A DNA stretch of 14,931 nucleotides from Desulfobacteraceae bacterium (GTDB lineage Bacteria; Desulfobacterota; Desulfobacteria; Desulfobacterales; Desulfosalsimonadaceae): contig JAABTZ010000020.1 in NCBI GenBank assembly GCA_011389605.1, positions 1 to 14,931 on the forward strand. The letters run 5' to 3'. Of the stretch, positions 6,401-14,839 are shown piece by piece. Below the pieces are notes generated by a model. It was not told where the DNA came from and ran no database searches. It worked only from the letters and a program-made list of their open reading frames with translations. A program made the position numbers and the translations under genes. Every line of letters begins with the position of its first letter. The first letter of the stretch is position 1.

Positions 6401-7465
6401 ATGAGCACAGTTATCGGACTTGTAATAGTACTTGGCGTGTTGATTTTTTTCCACGAGCTGGGCCACTTCCTGGCAGCCAGGGCATTCGGGGTAGGGGTGG
6501 AGCGTTTTTCTTTGGGATTCGGTCCAAAAATTCTCAAAAAAACCCTGGGCCGCACTGAGTACTGCCTGTCAGCTCTTCCCCTGGGCGGATATGTCAAAAT
6601 GGTTGGCGAACAGCCGGACTCGGAGCTTGATGAGGCTGAGATTCCATATTCGTTTACACATAAGCCGGTATCCCGGCGCATTCTTATCGTGGCTGCAGGC
6701 CCGTTTTTCAACTTTATCCTTTGCGTGCTGATTTTCTGGGCTATTTTCAGCATTTCCGGGGTCATGACCTTAAAGCCCGTGATAGGGGAAATAAAGGATG
6801 GCTCACCGGCTCAGTCCGCAGGACTTCAAAGCGGCGACAGGGTTGTCGCGATCCGGGATACGCCCATTGACACCTGGGAGCAAATGGCCGAAGCAATAAC
6901 AGAGAGCCGGGGAAAGCCGGTGGATTTCATCCTGGAGCGTGACGGCCGGCAGGTGCGCACCGAAATTACTCCTGCCAGGGATACAGTGGAAGATATTTTC
7001 GGCGAGACCCACGAGCGGTTTATGATCGGCATATCCGCGGCAGGAGAGGTTGAGTCCGAACGCCTCAACCCTTTGGCGGCCATGGGTGAAAGCCTTCACA
7101 GGACATATCTTATCATAGAGCTGACCGTAGTCTCTGTGGTCAAGCTTATACAGGGGTCTGTTTCAGCCGATAACCTGGGCGGACCAATCATGATAGCACA
7201 ACTGGCTGGCCAGCAGGTTGAGCACGGAATTGTCAGCCTGCTGGCCTTTATAGCACTTGTAAGCGTTAATTTAGGTATTTTAAATCTGCTGCCTGTGCCC
7301 GTGCTCGACGGCGGCCATATCCTTTTTTTCAGTATAGAGGCGGTCACGGGCCGGCCTGTATCGCTTAAAGTCCGCGAAGTGGCCCAGCAGGTGGGCATAT
7401 TTCTGCTCATGCTGCTTATGGTCTTTGTTTTCTACAATGATATCATGAGACTTTTGACCGGATAG
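6401..7465 (+). CDS. rseP: RseP-type site-2 (M50) membrane zinc metalloprotease
   Basis: Inner-membrane intramembrane protease that cuts transmembrane substrates, in E. coli the anti-sigma factor RseA and remnant signal peptides. The 354-residue product carries the zinc motif HELGH (18-22) in the first membrane helix, ALPLGGYVKM (about 59-68), a second hydrophobic segment (about 94-117), a single PDZ domain (about 120-195, with SPAQSAGLQSGDRVVAI) and the C-terminal NLLPVPVLDGGH (295-306), whose Asp303 is the third zinc ligand. A last helix ends the protein. It is shorter than E. coli RseP (450 residues, two PDZ domains), as in many other bacteria. AAGGA at about 6388-6392 is 8 nt before the ATG. 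The cdsA-dxr-rseP order is a common bacterial arrangement. Its own substrate here is unknown. Confidence 0.95.
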   Translation: MSTVIGLVIVLGVLIFFHELGHFLAARAFGVGVERFSLGFGPKILKKTLGRTEYCLSALPLGGYVKMVGEQPDSELDEAEIPYSFTHKPVSRRILIVAAGPFFNFILCVLIFWAIFSISGVMTLKPVIGEIKDGSPAQSAGLQSGDRVVAIRDTPIDTWEQMAEAITESRGKPVDFILERDGRQVRTEITPARDTVEDIFGETHERFMIGISAAGEVESERLNPLAAMGESLHRTYLIIELTVVSVVKLIQGSVSADNLGGPIMIAQLAGQQVEHGIVSLLAFIALVSVNLGILNLLPVPVLDGGHILFFSIEAVTGRPVSLKVREVAQQVGIFLLMLLMVFVFYNDIMRLLTG

Positions 7466-7470
7466 CTGCC

Positions 7471-10464
7471 ATGCCCCACAGACTTGAAATTGCATTAAAA
7501 AAAGAATTGTTTGACGCCGAGGGCGCGGCAGTTGCCAGCAAGGCTGCCGCTTATTTCGGTATCCGTGCCGAATCCATCCGGGTGGTGCATGTTGTAACCA
7601 TTGATGCCGATCTGAGCGCCGGTCAGCTCGAAGCCGTGCGTACTGAAATATTTACCAATCCTGTTACCCAGGTTTCAGGTTTTGCCCCCCTTGATATTGC
7701 CTTTGACTGGTGCATCTGGGTTGGCTACCGCCCGGGTGTAAAAGACAATCCGGGGCACACGGCAGTTGAGGCCATGGAAGATGTGCTTGGTATACGGCTT
7801 GCCAAAAACCAGGGGGTGTATACTTCAAAGCGGTTCTGCATCAAAGGCCCGGAGATGGGCCGGGCCGATGCGGAAAAAATTGCAGAAGAGCTTCTGGCAA
7901 ACGATATCATTCAGCAGGTGAAACTTTTTTCCGCCGGCCAGTGGGATCATCAAACCGGTGTGGGGATTATCATTCCAAAGGTGCACCTTGATCACACGCC
8001 AACGGTTACTCCCGTTGCCGTTGACTCTGATGCGGTCTTGCAGCAGATAAGCAATGAGCGCAACCTGGCTTTAAACACCAATGACATCCCGGTGATCCGG
8101 AAATATTTCCTGGACCCGGAAGTGCGCAGACAGCGCAAGACAGCAGGCCTTGACGATCCCACTGACGTGGAGCTCGAATACATATCCCAGGGCAGAAGCG
8201 ATCACTGCAACCACAACACTTTCCAGGGCATGTTTCATTACCGGGATCTTTCTACCGGCAAGTCCGAAAGCATTGACAATCTTTTTAAAACCTGCATTCA
8301 GGACCCCACCCGCAGGCTTCAGGCCCGGAAAGACTGGGTTGTTTCAGTTCTGTGGGACAATGCAGGGGTGGGGCGCTTTGATGATGACAACTATTACGTT
8401 ATCACAGGTGAAACTCACAACTCCCCTTCCAACATGGAGGCCTACGGCGGGGCCATCACCGGCATTGTAGGTGTATACCGGGATCCGCTGGGAACCGGAA
8501 AGGGATCGCGCCTGATAATGGGCAGCTACGGATTCTGTGTCGGAGACAGGAATTATGACGGTGAGCTCAAACCCAGGCTTCATCCCAGGCGGCTTCTTGA
8601 CGGCATTATCGAGGGGGTGCGCGACGGAGGCAATAAAAGCGGTATTCCAACGCCTTTTGGCCAGGTTTGCTTTCATCACGGGTACATGGGAAAATGTCTG
8701 GTGTTTGTCACGGCCCTTGGCATGATGCCGGCAAAGGCCGCCGGAACCCCTGCAGAGGAAAAAACCACTTCTGCCGGCGAGCTGATCGTGATGTGCGGCG
8801 GAAGGGTGGGAAAAGACGGCATCCACGGGGTAACTGCATCTTCAGAGATTTTCACGCAAAACACCCCGGCCGGACATGTGCAGATCGGTGACCCCTACAC
8901 CCAGAAAAAAATGCATGACTTTCTGCTCCAGGCAAGAGATGAGGGCCTTATTCAGTTTGTAACCGACAACGGCGGCGGAGGGCTGTCTTCATCTGTGGGC
9001 GAAACCGCCAGGTTCTCCGGAGGATGCGAGGTGTGGCTCGACAAAGTCCCCCTTAAATACACGGGACTTGACCAGTGGGAAATATGGGTGTCGGAGTCCC
9101 AGGAGCGCATGACAGTGGCCGTGCGGCCTGAAGACGTGGAGCGCTTCATGGAGCTTTCGGAAAAACACGCGGTGGAAAGCACGGTAATAGGTAAATACAC
9201 TGATTCCGGAAAGCTTCACATCACCTGGAACGGTGCCACCTGCGCATATGTGGACATGGATTTTTTAACCCGCGGTTTTCCCCAGTGGGAGTTTGAAGCA
9301 CAGTGGATGCCCCCGGAGATGAGGGGCCTTTGCGAACCGGTGATGGGAGAGCCCCGGGATTATAACCGGCTGCTCACAGACATTCTTGCCCGGCCCAATA
9401 TCTGCTCAAAGGAGTGGATAATCCGCCAGTACGATCATGAAGTTCAGGGCACCAGCGTGATAAAGCCCCTTGTGGGCCAGGACCGGGATGTAAACAGCGA
9501 TGCCGCCGTCATCCGGCCGGTACTGACATCAACGCGCGGACTTGCATTTTCCCAGGCGCTGCTGCCCTTTTATTCCGCCATTGACGCCTTTCACATGACA
9601 GCCTGCACCATTGACGAGGCCGTGAGAAGGCTGGTGGCCGTTGGTGCCGATCCGGAGCACATAGGCGGGGTGGACAATTTCTGCTGGCCAAGTATTCAGC
9701 ATGACCCGGCCCGAAACCCTGACGGCAGGTTCAAGGCTGCCCAGCTGGTCCGCTCCTGCAGGGCCCTGGCCGACACATGCATGGCTTACGGCATCCCGCT
9801 TCTTTCCGGTAAGGACAGCATGTATGTGGACGGCCATCTGCCCGGAGCCTTCGGGGAGACACATAAATTATCAGCCCTGGAAACCATGCAGTTTTCGGCT
9901 GTCAGCGTTGTAAAAGACATTGATCATTGTCTGACCCTTGATTTCAAATGCCCGGGTGATCTGGTTTATGTGCTTGGCCTTACAAAAGATGAGCTGGGAG
10001 CATCGGAATATTATGATCGGTTCGGATATACCGGCCTTAATGTTCCAGCGCTTGATCCATCTGCTTTGATGCCCATGTACATGGATCTTCACAAGGCCGT
10101 ATGCCGGGGCCTTGCAGCTTCAGTGCACGGGGTATACCGGGGGGGGCTGGGCGTGCATCTTGCCATGTGCGCCATGGCCGGCAATCTGGGAGTCAGTGCA
10201 GATATTAAAAAGGTTCCTGCAGCTGCAGATATTCGCGCAGATCATGTCCTGTTTTCCGAAACCCCGGGCAGGTTTATTGTTACAGTGGCACCGGAAAACA
10301 TGCGGGACTTTGAGTCAATGATAAAAGTGCATGACTTTTCCTGCATAGGCGAGGTAACCCGTGATCCTGTGCTCGGCCTGAGCCACGGCAGCAGAAAACT
10401 TGCATCTGTTTTTGTCCGGGACCTTAAATCCGCCTGGAAGGCCCGGTTTGGCAAATTGATCTAA
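7471..10464 (+). CDS. purL: Phosphoribosylformylglycinamidine synthase, synthetase subunit (intermediate-length PurL)
   Basis: ATP-dependent FGAM synthase subunit of de novo purine synthesis; it converts FGAR to FGAM using ammonia delivered by the glutaminase PurQ. The 997 residues fall between small PurL (about 740) and the fused large form (about 1300). The N terminus looks like two PurS-like units: about 1-75 (FDAEGAAV, then IFTNPV) and about 80-160 (VGYRPGVKDNPGHTAVEAM, then ELLANDIIQQ). The two synthetase halves follow: QGRSDHCNHNTFQG (240-253), GETHNSPS with probable catalytic His316, DNGGGGLSSSVGETARFSGG, and in the second half SGKDSM (779-784) and VYRGGLGVHLAM. No amidotransferase domain is attached; it is encoded by the next gene. 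The ATG is 5 nt after the rseP stop. Confidence 0.93.
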   Translation: MPHRLEIALKKELFDAEGAAVASKAAAYFGIRAESIRVVHVVTIDADLSAGQLEAVRTEIFTNPVTQVSGFAPLDIAFDWCIWVGYRPGVKDNPGHTAVEAMEDVLGIRLAKNQGVYTSKRFCIKGPEMGRADAEKIAEELLANDIIQQVKLFSAGQWDHQTGVGIIIPKVHLDHTPTVTPVAVDSDAVLQQISNERNLALNTNDIPVIRKYFLDPEVRRQRKTAGLDDPTDVELEYISQGRSDHCNHNTFQGMFHYRDLSTGKSESIDNLFKTCIQDPTRRLQARKDWVVSVLWDNAGVGRFDDDNYYVITGETHNSPSNMEAYGGAITGIVGVYRDPLGTGKGSRLIMGSYGFCVGDRNYDGELKPRLHPRRLLDGIIEGVRDGGNKSGIPTPFGQVCFHHGYMGKCLVFVTALGMMPAKAAGTPAEEKTTSAGELIVMCGGRVGKDGIHGVTASSEIFTQNTPAGHVQIGDPYTQKKMHDFLLQARDEGLIQFVTDNGGGGLSSSVGETARFSGGCEVWLDKVPLKYTGLDQWEIWVSESQERMTVAVRPEDVERFMELSEKHAVESTVIGKYTDSGKLHITWNGATCAYVDMDFLTRGFPQWEFEAQWMPPEMRGLCEPVMGEPRDYNRLLTDILARPNICSKEWIIRQYDHEVQGTSVIKPLVGQDRDVNSDAAVIRPVLTSTRGLAFSQALLPFYSAIDAFHMTACTIDEAVRRLVAVGADPEHIGGVDNFCWPSIQHDPARNPDGRFKAAQLVRSCRALADTCMAYGIPLLSGKDSMYVDGHLPGAFGETHKLSALETMQFSAVSVVKDIDHCLTLDFKCPGDLVYVLGLTKDELGASEYYDRFGYTGLNVPALDPSALMPMYMDLHKAVCRGLAASVHGVYRGGLGVHLAMCAMAGNLGVSADIKKVPAAADIRADHVLFSETPGRFIVTVAPENMRDFESMIKVHDFSCIGEVTRDPVLGLSHGSRKLASVFVRDLKSAWKARFGKLI

Positions 10465-10484
10465 CAGCAATTTTATATTATAAA
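10456..10484 (+). promoter_or_regulatory. Possible promoter giving a leaderless purQ transcript
   Basis: TTGATC (10456-10461) and TATAAA (10479-10484) are separated by exactly 17 nt and match the sigma-70 hexamers at four and five of six positions. The predicted start of transcription would fall at about 10491, the A of the purQ ATG. No Shine-Dalgarno sequence is visible before purQ. The sequence is AT-rich, so chance is a real alternative. Confidence 0.35.
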
Positions 10485-10490
10485 AAATTT

Positions 10491-11318
10491 ATGAAAAACA
10501 CTTCAGAAATAAAAGCTCTTGTGCTGACCGGCTATGGCTTGAACTGCGATGTGGAAACCGCCCATGCCTGTGAACTGGCAGGTGCCCGGGCCGTATGCGT
10601 GCATATAAATGATGTGATCTCCGGGGCAGTGCCCTTAAATGATTTCCATCTCATGGTTTTTATAGGCGGATTTTCCTGGGGCGATGACCACGGAGCAGGG
10701 GTCATCCAGGCCGTGCGCATGAGAAAAAACGCCGGGGCCCGGATCATTGATTTTATAAACAATGGCAGACTGATCCTTGGAATATGCAATGGGTTTCAGA
10801 CACTTGTCAACTTCGGGCTTCTTCCGGGCCTTGACGGTGATTACACGGCCAGATCCGTTGCTTTGACCTATAATGACTGCGGAAATTTCAGGAATGACTG
10901 GGTGCGTTTGTCCATGGACACCCAATCGCCCTGCGTGTTTACCCGGGGCCTGGAGCACATGGAGCTTCCGGTCCGGCACGGGGAGGGCAAGTTTATTGCT
11001 GATCAGGCAGTCATTGACCGGCTTGTAAGCCAGCACCAGGTGGTGTGCAGATACGCCCGGCCCGATGGCAGCCCGGCAAAAGGCAGTTTTCCCGCAAACC
11101 CGAACGGCTCCATTGACGATATTGCAGGCATCTGCGATGCCACCGGCCGGGTCTTTGGCCTGATGCCTCACCCGGAAGCCTACAATCATAGGTCCAACCA
11201 CCCTGACTGGAGCCGGGCAAAGCATTCCGGCAGGTGCGGCAGCCGGCAGGCAGAATTTGTTTTATCGCCAACAGGTCTTCGTATTTTTGAAAACGCCGTG
11301 CAGTATTTACAAACCTGA
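10491..11318 (+). CDS. purQ: FGAM synthase, glutamine amidotransferase subunit
   Basis: Class I glutamine amidotransferase supplying ammonia to PurL. The 275-residue product shows VLTGYGLNCDVETAHACELA (11-30), IGGFSWGDDHGAG (58-70, equivalent to the usual GGFSYGD region), the nucleophile elbow LGICNGFQ with Cys99, HGEGKF (163-168) and LMPHPE with His227 and Glu229, so the catalytic triad is complete. It is slightly longer than typical small PurQ (about 225-230), with an extra C-terminal stretch HPDWSRAKHSGRCGSRQAEF resembling the equivalent segment of large fused synthases. It follows purL by 26 nt of AT-rich sequence without a clear ribosome binding site. It is certainly the partner of the adjacent purL. 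Confidence 0.93.
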   Translation: MKNTSEIKALVLTGYGLNCDVETAHACELAGARAVCVHINDVISGAVPLNDFHLMVFIGGFSWGDDHGAGVIQAVRMRKNAGARIIDFINNGRLILGICNGFQTLVNFGLLPGLDGDYTARSVALTYNDCGNFRNDWVRLSMDTQSPCVFTRGLEHMELPVRHGEGKFIADQAVIDRLVSQHQVVCRYARPDGSPAKGSFPANPNGSIDDIAGICDATGRVFGLMPHPEAYNHRSNHPDWSRAKHSGRCGSRQAEFVLSPTGLRIFENAVQYLQT

Positions 11319-11325
11319 GGGTTTG
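11310..11325 (+). other. Small hairpin over the purQ stop codon
   Basis: CAAACC (11310-11315) and GGTTTG (11320-11325) form a perfect six-base stem with a TGAG loop that contains the purQ stop codon (11316-11318). No T-run follows, so it is not an intrinsic terminator. It might influence termination or re-initiation at the ATG 14 nt downstream of the stop. It may also be incidental. Confidence 0.3.
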
Positions 11326-11332
11326 CCAAGCC

Positions 11333-13933
11333 ATGACCCCATATCTGATCATTTTCAAGTTTGCCGCCCGGGACCGGCTCAATCGCGTTTGTGATCAGCT
11401 CCGGGTGCTTCCTGTAATGATCCCCCTGCAAAATCCGCTGCCTGTTGGCAGCAGAATTGTTCTTTTTCTCACCGCGCCGCAAACACAGTCCCCTGTGGTG
11501 CTCAATGGCAGCGTGGTACGGCAGACAGAGACCGGAAGCGAAATAGTTCTTGAAAACCAGTCTCCAAAAGCCGATGTTTCCGATCATGCACAAGAGCCTT
11601 GTGAGATAACAGATACATCAGATAAAGGGCCGGCATCCTTCCAATGGCTGAGCGATGTGGTCTTAAGCCAGGATCAGGAGCCGGATCAAAAGCCTTTGCC
11701 CGATTTTTCCGGCAAGACAGTCACGGAAAAAAAAGTCCTGTCTTCCATGGAGCGCGACCGGATTGCCCCGGTGGGTGAATGGATCATGAAACTGGCAAGG
11801 GCCATATTGCGCACCGGCTATTATGACCCCCGGCATCCCGGAGCTTCCACGGCAAAGCAGGGCCTGTATGAGGATTTTCTGCAGGTGATGGCAGATTGCC
11901 CGGAGCTTCTTTTAAACATTGAAGAGTCAGGCGGGCGGACCGATATTCTGATTACCGGAATCCTGGATGAGCCGGTATCGGTTCGAACGGTTGTGGGCAA
12001 GGGATCGGCGGCCTTGTTTGTTCCAAAGCTTTTTGAGTATTTTGAAAAAAAGAAACTGCTCAGCATTGCAATAAAAAAGGAAATCACCCCGGATCATTTC
12101 GAGGCCTTTGTCCGGATCATGAGTGATCCAAAAGTGGACAAAACCGGCAGCAGGGAGGCCGGCGGCATTCTTACGGCAGAGCTTGTGAAAAATAACATCA
12201 CCGAGATCTCCACGGTATTTGACAACGACCAGCTCAATTTTGAAAAAAACCTGCCCTGGCGCGTGGAAATCGCCATGCAGCGGCTGGCCAAGGATTTAAA
12301 ACTGCTGCCCATGTTTACGGGTATTTCCAAAGAGGCCCTCTGGAAAATGAAGCAGCAGTCAATCCAGGACATTATCCGCCCGCTTTGCCATCCGCAGCTT
12401 TTTAATGAGTTTCTGGTCAACTGCTATATTATTTCCGAAAACGTCACTGACATGGAGCCTGCCGAAATCGAGCAAATCCTGGTTGAGTCCTTTCCCGCCG
12501 GCCTGCTGCTGCCAACTTCCCGCCACACATTTGAAGAGCTTGACTGGCTCAATGAAAAAGCCGCCGTGGATCCGGACAACCAGCGTATTTTGCAGCGCCT
12601 CGAGGGCATCAAAAGGATACTGAAGTTAATTGCACGCAGGGTGGTGCTTGAAAATATTTCAGGCGGGCATCTTTTACTGGCTCATCTCTATGACAACAAT
12701 ATTTTGTCTTTTGAACAACTGCCCGCAGACGCACGCTACATAATAAACACACGCAGCATGGCAAAAGATGTAAGCCGGCACCCCCGGGCATATGCAGATG
12801 CCCTGGCCGCGGCCAGGGACCGCGACGAGTCCATGGTCTATATCAAATGTTTCCGGCGGGTGGTTCCCATTTTGATTGAAAACCGGGACTGGAATGCTTT
12901 GCAGGCCATTTCCCGGGGTATTGTAAAAGCCGGTCCGGATTTTTCTGTCCCGCCTGCCGGTCCGGAAGATCAACCACCTGCAGAAGATCAGGCGCTTGTA
13001 ATGGAAAGCCCGGATGCACCGGAGGGCAGCGGCCCTGGCATGGATATTTTTGACTATGTTTTTTCCGGGCATCTTGAAAAATTATGCCATGCATATGAAA
13101 ACTCCGATAATTCCGGCCGTGACAAACTTGATTTAATGTTTACCGGACTTGGGTATTCTGGTATTCAGATCATGGGAAGGATTTTATCTGAGGCCACGGA
13201 CCGGGAAGTTCGCGCAAGGGTGGTGGACAGACTGGCAAGCCAGTCCCGGGATTCAAGAAGATGGGTTTTAAACGTGCTTCAGGATCAAAGCCGGGCCTGG
13301 TATATTCACAGAAATGCTTTGATGATCCTTTCCAGGGTTGCAACGGATTTCGCAGACGCAGATTTTGCGCGTATATTTTTAAAAAATGATCATCCCCGGC
13401 TGCGCCTTGAGGCATTAAACGTAATTGCGGCCTTAAAACCGCCGGATGCCGAAGGCATTGTTACTGAACTCATCAGGGATCCGGATTCAAGGGTAAGCTG
13501 GCGGGCGCTCAAGGCTGTCACGGAACTGCCCGTGGCAAGCCAGTCTGGTATTGACGGGCTTTTTAACTTAATTAACGCTGATGTGCCCGGAAACAGCAAA
13601 GGGGCATCTGCCAGGCTGAAGCTGGCCGCTCGGGTGATAAACGCGGTTTGCTCTTTGCCGGACCTTTCAGGCGGCATAAATCTTGATTCCAGGGTGCTTG
13701 AAATTGTTGAGCCCATTGCTTTTGCCGGGAAAAAAAGGTTTTCCCTGCTTAAGCGCTCAGGGCCGGATTCTGATGAAATCCAGGTTTTAAAAGCAGCCAT
13801 TTCTTTGCTGGCAAGGGTGGGAAGTGATCTTTCAGCAGACTTTTTAAAAAACCTGGCCCATGCGCATTCAAGCCTTGCAGACCAGGCTTTGCAAGCCATT
13901 GAGACCATAAAACAGGTAAACAAGGAAGCTTAA
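11333..13933 (+). CDS. Large HEAT-repeat protein with PilZ-like N terminus, function unknown
   Basis: An 866-residue soluble protein; I see no signal peptide or membrane segment. Residues about 1-75 look like a small beta-barrel of the PilZ type (PLQNPLPVGSRIVLFLTAP, then VVLNGSVVRQTETGSEIVL) but lack the RxxxR and D/NxSxxG motifs that bind c-di-GMP. A polar linker follows (78-135). Residues about 150-265 (LARAILRTGYYDPRHPG ... LFEYFEKKKLLSIAIKKEIT) resemble a module I recall from HEAT-repeat proteins of other delta-group bacteria, with a Y-x-P/R-HP motif and a length-matched helical end. After a helical middle and a Pro/Glu linker (about 535-570), residues about 600-865 form repeated helix pairs typical of HEAT repeats (for example 678-735). 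The start is 14 nt after purQ, so it is probably co-transcribed. A scaffold or signalling role is inference only. Confidence 0.75.
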   Translation: MTPYLIIFKFAARDRLNRVCDQLRVLPVMIPLQNPLPVGSRIVLFLTAPQTQSPVVLNGSVVRQTETGSEIVLENQSPKADVSDHAQEPCEITDTSDKGPASFQWLSDVVLSQDQEPDQKPLPDFSGKTVTEKKVLSSMERDRIAPVGEWIMKLARAILRTGYYDPRHPGASTAKQGLYEDFLQVMADCPELLLNIEESGGRTDILITGILDEPVSVRTVVGKGSAALFVPKLFEYFEKKKLLSIAIKKEITPDHFEAFVRIMSDPKVDKTGSREAGGILTAELVKNNITEISTVFDNDQLNFEKNLPWRVEIAMQRLAKDLKLLPMFTGISKEALWKMKQQSIQDIIRPLCHPQLFNEFLVNCYIISENVTDMEPAEIEQILVESFPAGLLLPTSRHTFEELDWLNEKAAVDPDNQRILQRLEGIKRILKLIARRVVLENISGGHLLLAHLYDNNILSFEQLPADARYIINTRSMAKDVSRHPRAYADALAAARDRDESMVYIKCFRRVVPILIENRDWNALQAISRGIVKAGPDFSVPPAGPEDQPPAEDQALVMESPDAPEGSGPGMDIFDYVFSGHLEKLCHAYENSDNSGRDKLDLMFTGLGYSGIQIMGRILSEATDREVRARVVDRLASQSRDSRRWVLNVLQDQSRAWYIHRNALMILSRVATDFADADFARIFLKNDHPRLRLEALNVIAALKPPDAEGIVTELIRDPDSRVSWRALKAVTELPVASQSGIDGLFNLINADVPGNSKGASARLKLAARVINAVCSLPDLSGGINLDSRVLEIVEPIAFAGKKRFSLLKRSGPDSDEIQVLKAAISLLARVGSDLSADFLKNLAHAHSSLADQALQAIETIKQVNKEA

Positions 13934-13978
13934 ACCATAGAACCCAAACCCGATAACAGGCTGCGAAGCCTTATTGCC

Positions 13979-14692
13979 GTGCTAAGGGCACAGGACCTGG
14001 TTTTAAAGGCCATCTCCCCTGGCATCCGGATTAAATTCGAACCTGGCATTGATATTGATATCCATAACCCGGAATCAGGCGCGGACCGGGCCCTGGCAAA
14101 GATCCGCATGAATAATCCCGATCCGGACAAAAAAGGTGCCGAACTCAGCCGGATCTGCGATCAGCTCAAGAAAAAAACCAGAGGCGTTGCAGCCATTTAT
14201 CCCTACAAGGTCTCAAAGGACACGCCAGGCTCATTTGTCTATGATATCATTATAGATCTTTCCTGCACACCGGTTTACCACGAAACAGTGATGTCGGCCG
14301 AAGCCGGAAAGTCAGCAGCCCCGGATGCATCACCCAAATCCCCGCCAAAGACCGTTCCGGCAGCAGTACACGTGCAAGAGGATCACAGACCCGAGGAGAC
14401 AGCCGTTGCAATGCTTGAGACAGTCGATGCCGGGATGTTTCGCCAGGCCCTGGATCAGCTGGGCCTTGCCCGAACCAGCAGCCTGCGCCTGATGCTCTCC
14501 CGTCTCCAGAGAAGCGCCATTGATCCCGAAGAGCTTAAATCAGCCGCAAAAATCGAGGCTGCCAGGCTCACAAGCCCGGAGGATCTTGCTGAGCTCGAGC
14601 GTATCTGCAGCACCCAGCCCGCGGAATTTCTGGTGCCGTTAATCAGGCTGCTCATGGAAGAAGCCTCGGCAAAACAGGATGTCGCCTCTTAA
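13979..14692 (+). CDS. Hypothetical protein downstream of the HEAT protein
   Basis: I do not recognise this family. From a GTG at 13979 it encodes 237 residues; the reading frame is open back to 13934 and is the same frame as the preceding gene, separated only by its TAA (13931-13933). The upstream in-frame residues IEPKPDNRLRSLIA continue a helix into LRAQDLVLKAI, which suggests the true start is earlier. The N-terminal domain (about 1-100) mixes alpha and beta, with FEPGIDIDIHNP and GSFVYDIIIDLSCTPVYHE. A low-complexity Ala/Pro/Ser linker spans about 108-135. The C-terminal domain (about 140-230) is helical and Glu/Leu-rich. No signal peptide, membrane segment or catalytic motif is visible. 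It probably works with the HEAT protein, by position only. Confidence 0.7.
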   Translation: MLRAQDLVLKAISPGIRIKFEPGIDIDIHNPESGADRALAKIRMNNPDPDKKGAELSRICDQLKKKTRGVAAIYPYKVSKDTPGSFVYDIIIDLSCTPVYHETVMSAEAGKSAAPDASPKSPPKTVPAAVHVQEDHRPEETAVAMLETVDAGMFRQALDQLGLARTSSLRLMLSRLQRSAIDPEELKSAAKIEAARLTSPEDLAELERICSTQPAEFLVPLIRLLMEEASAKQDVAS

Positions 14693-14724
14693 AAAAATTA
14701 ATAGCTGCTATTAAATTTTTTAAG
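14688..14724 (+). terminator. AT-rich hairpin overlapping the final stop codon, probable terminator
   Basis: CTTAAAAAAATTAATAG (14688-14704) and CTATTAAATTTTTTAAG (14708-14724) are complementary at 16 of 17 positions with a 3-nt loop. The TAA stop of the preceding gene (14690-14692) is inside the left arm. The A-rich 5' side and T-rich 3' side fit a bidirectional intrinsic terminator, but the stem has few G-C pairs, so efficiency is doubtful. It sits at the natural end of the long co-directional run. Confidence 0.5.
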
Positions 14725-14839
14725 TCCATCCGCTGTTTTTTGTTTTTTCCTGCTTTGCCGGTCTCGAAAAAAAAGTGTGCTCTGCTTTAGAACTTTCTGG
14801 ATTTAATTAAATAATCCTCAAAAACACATGAAAAACGTC
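14725..14839. other. AT-rich intergenic spacer
   Basis: This 115-nt stretch separates the end of the operon from the control signals of the next gene. It contains several A- and T-runs (for example 14745-14752 and 14766-14774). I see no gene, RNA or repeat in it. Confidence 0.4.

Noticed and set aside
8401..8430. Ser in place of the second His in the PurL THNHP-type motif, as a sign of an inactive enzyme
   Set aside because: That position varies among active enzymes (the eukaryotic form has Phe); the catalytic His of THN is present.
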